A DNA stretch of 6,075 nt, from NCBI GenBank assembly GCA_944393295.1, contig CALXZR010000005.1, forward strand, positions 1 through 6,075, given 5' to 3'. Position 1 is the first letter of the stretch; every line of letters starts with the position of its first letter. The notes beneath the pieces were generated by a model. The model was given only the letters and a program-made list of their open reading frames with translations, was not told the DNA's origin and made no database searches. Of the stretch, positions 4,894 to 6,075 are shown in pieces. Both the position numbers and the translations under genes were made by a program. This DNA is from an uncultured Clostridia bacterium. Lineage in GTDB: Bacteria; Bacillota_A; Clostridia; TANB77; CAG-508.

Positions 4894-6075
4894 TTAATTT
4901 GCTATTTTTATTTTAGTTTTAGGTACTAATATTAAAATATCTTTTAATTTATTCTCGTCAACATAAGGGAAGCTAATAAGTCCATCAATATATAAATGCT
5001 CTTTTGATTTTGATATAAAGTTTTCTAAAAATTCATTAGAATATTTATTATCCTTCATTTTTGTAACTGATAAAATGTCATAATCTTGTTCTATTATCTT
5101 TAATTCTTCTTTGTTGATTTTTTCTTGAAATTTAATTCCAATATTGTTATCTGTCATTATTTTATTAAGATATTTTAAATACTCTTTACTGCTTTTTGTT
5201 ATAAATTCGTCTGTAAATTTTATATTCTTAATTTCAATATTATAATTTTTATCTCTATTAATTTCTACTTGCGATACAAGTCTATGAATCATATCTCTTT
5301 TGGCTTCTCGTGATAGTAAATCATAAAGAAAAGTAAAGCCGATATTTTTAATATTAGTAAAAATCAAATTATTTTTTTCTTCTACGCAATCTAGTTTTTT
5401 AATTAGTTCTACTGTATATTCTTGTGATGAATTATCTGGATCAAGACTAATTTTCTTTTTGTTTAATTTATCAATTTCTTTTTTGATAACATCATTTTTA
5501 AGATTAATAGTTTCTACATCTAGGTTAGAGCTTATATATAAATCTATTAATCTTTTTTCTTGTAGCTTTAATTTCTTGATAGCTTTTTCTATTTCTTTTA
5601 CATCATTGCTTTTAGTAGAATTACAAGTAATAATTTCATTATCCATAGAAAGAATAAAGATAGTTAATTCCTCTAGTATTCGTTTTAATTTGTTTTCTAT
5701 TTTTTCATTATTATAATGAAGTCCAAATCCTTTACAATTATGATTTTTACATCTTAAATGATAATATACTTTTAATTTTCCATTAGGATATTTAAAAGAT
5801 TCTGATGAACTCATAATATTGCCACAGATAGGACATTTAACTAATCCTGAAAATAAATGAATATATTCTCCATAATTTGAATGCTTATTTTTAACTAATA
5901 CATTTCTAGTAGTATTCCAAGTAATTTCATCTATAATCGGTTCACAATAGTTTTCAACTCTTAAAATATCTTGTGGTTTTCGTTTATATTTTCCATATTC
6001 AAATATACCAAGATAAATAGAATTAGTTAATATTTTATAAACTCTATCAGATGCCCACTTGCCTTGTTTTAAATA
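4894..6075 (-). CDS. Large serine recombinase, N-terminus beyond the window
   Basis: The minus-strand frame is open from the right edge (6075) to TAA at 4896-4894, giving 393 visible residues; an internal Met at 5814 is not the true start. Visible residues 1-72 (KWASDRVYKILTNSIYLGI and onward) fit the recombinase domain (PF07508). Next is the zinc ribbon: LVKCPICGNI with C81 and C84, then C109 and C114 in HLRCKNHNCKGFG. A lysine/glutamate-rich coiled coil follows at about 158-209, then a C-terminal region of about 180 residues. The N-terminal catalytic domain with the nucleophilic serine lies outside, so activity cannot be judged. Such enzymes integrate and excise phages and elements such as Tn4451 (TnpX) and Tn5397 (TndX) by serine-linked strand exchange. 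Its tnpV-like neighbour starts 22 bases downstream, which favours the Tn4451 type. The order tnpX-tnpV-cargo in Tn4451 would place the genes to the left inside the element. Confidence 0.88.
   Translation of the reverse strand, partial: YLKQGKWASDRVYKILTNSIYLGIFEYGKYKRKPQDILRVENYCEPIIDEITWNTTRNVLVKNKHSNYGEYIHLFSGLVKCPICGNIMSSSESFKYPNGKLKVYYHLRCKNHNCKGFGLHYNNEKIENKLKRILEELTIFILSMDNEIITCNSTKSNDVKEIEKAIKKLKLQEKRLIDLYISSNLDVETINLKNDVIKKEIDKLNKKKISLDPDNSSQEYTVELIKKLDCVEEKNNLIFTNIKNIGFTFLYDLLSREAKRDMIHRLVSQVEINRDKNYNIEIKNIKFTDEFITKSSKEYLKYLNKIMTDNNIGIKFQEKINKEELKIIEQDYDILSVTKMKDNKYSNEFLENFISKSKEHLYIDGLISFPYVDENKLKDILILVPKTKIKIAN

Noticed and set aside
5459..5716. Plus-strand open frame of 85 codons with hydrophobic serine/leucine-rich peptide
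   Set aside because: It mirrors the coiled-coil region of the recombinase on the other strand; lysine and glutamate codons read in reverse give this composition.
4894..5814. Recombinase treated as a complete 306-residue gene starting at 5814
   Set aside because: The frame stays open to the window edge, and the upstream residues hold the recombinase domain and the first two zinc-ribbon cysteines, so the Met at 5814 is internal.
1..6075. CRISPR array, tRNA or rRNA genes
   Set aside because: I found no regularly spaced repeats of CRISPR size and no tRNA or rRNA-like sequence on either strand.

Overview
The window is very AT-rich (roughly three-quarters AT by eye), with strong AGGAGG-type ribosome binding sites, lysine/asparagine/isoleucine-rich proteins and a large serine recombinase followed by a TnpV relic. 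Together these point to a low-GC Firmicute, most likely in the Clostridia, and to an accessory (mobile or defence) region rather than core genome. The species cannot be named from the sequence.

Layout, left to right. At the left edge (1-18, minus) a gene starts and runs out of the window; only six codons are visible, with a good ribosome binding site. The region 19-299 is a divergent control region. It holds a minus promoter, a plus promoter, three copies of an AAGTTC-GAAC-like motif and a short hairpin with a T-run in the leader of the rightward genes. Four plus-strand genes follow in tight order. The first encodes a protein with an N-terminal Cap4/DUF4297-like PD-(D/E)xK nuclease domain (300-1577). 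The second encodes a HerA-type hexameric ATPase (1570-3330). The third encodes a VOC-fold (glyoxalase/bleomycin-resistance-type) protein (3362-3796). The fourth encodes an AlkD-like HEAT-repeat DNA alkylation repair protein (3789-4427). The first and second genes, and the third and fourth, each overlap by 8 bases, and only 31 bases separate the two pairs, so all four may be one operon.

After the fourth gene come a perfect 16-base palindrome and a pair of mutually exclusive hairpins that probably include the operon terminator (4435-4521). Convergent on the minus strand is a tnpV-like gene, broken by one nonsense codon and one frameshift (4510-4871). Upstream of it is the C-terminal two-thirds or so of a large serine recombinase whose N-terminus lies beyond 6075.

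How they work together. The nuclease and HerA pair matches the known DUF4297-HerA type of anti-phage system, in which a HerA hexamer organises a nuclease effector. The VOC and AlkD pair looks like a DNA-damage or genotoxin-protection module; its link to the defence pair is inferred from position only. The recombinase and TnpV relic suggest the whole set travelled on, or sits beside, a Tn4451-like site-specific element.
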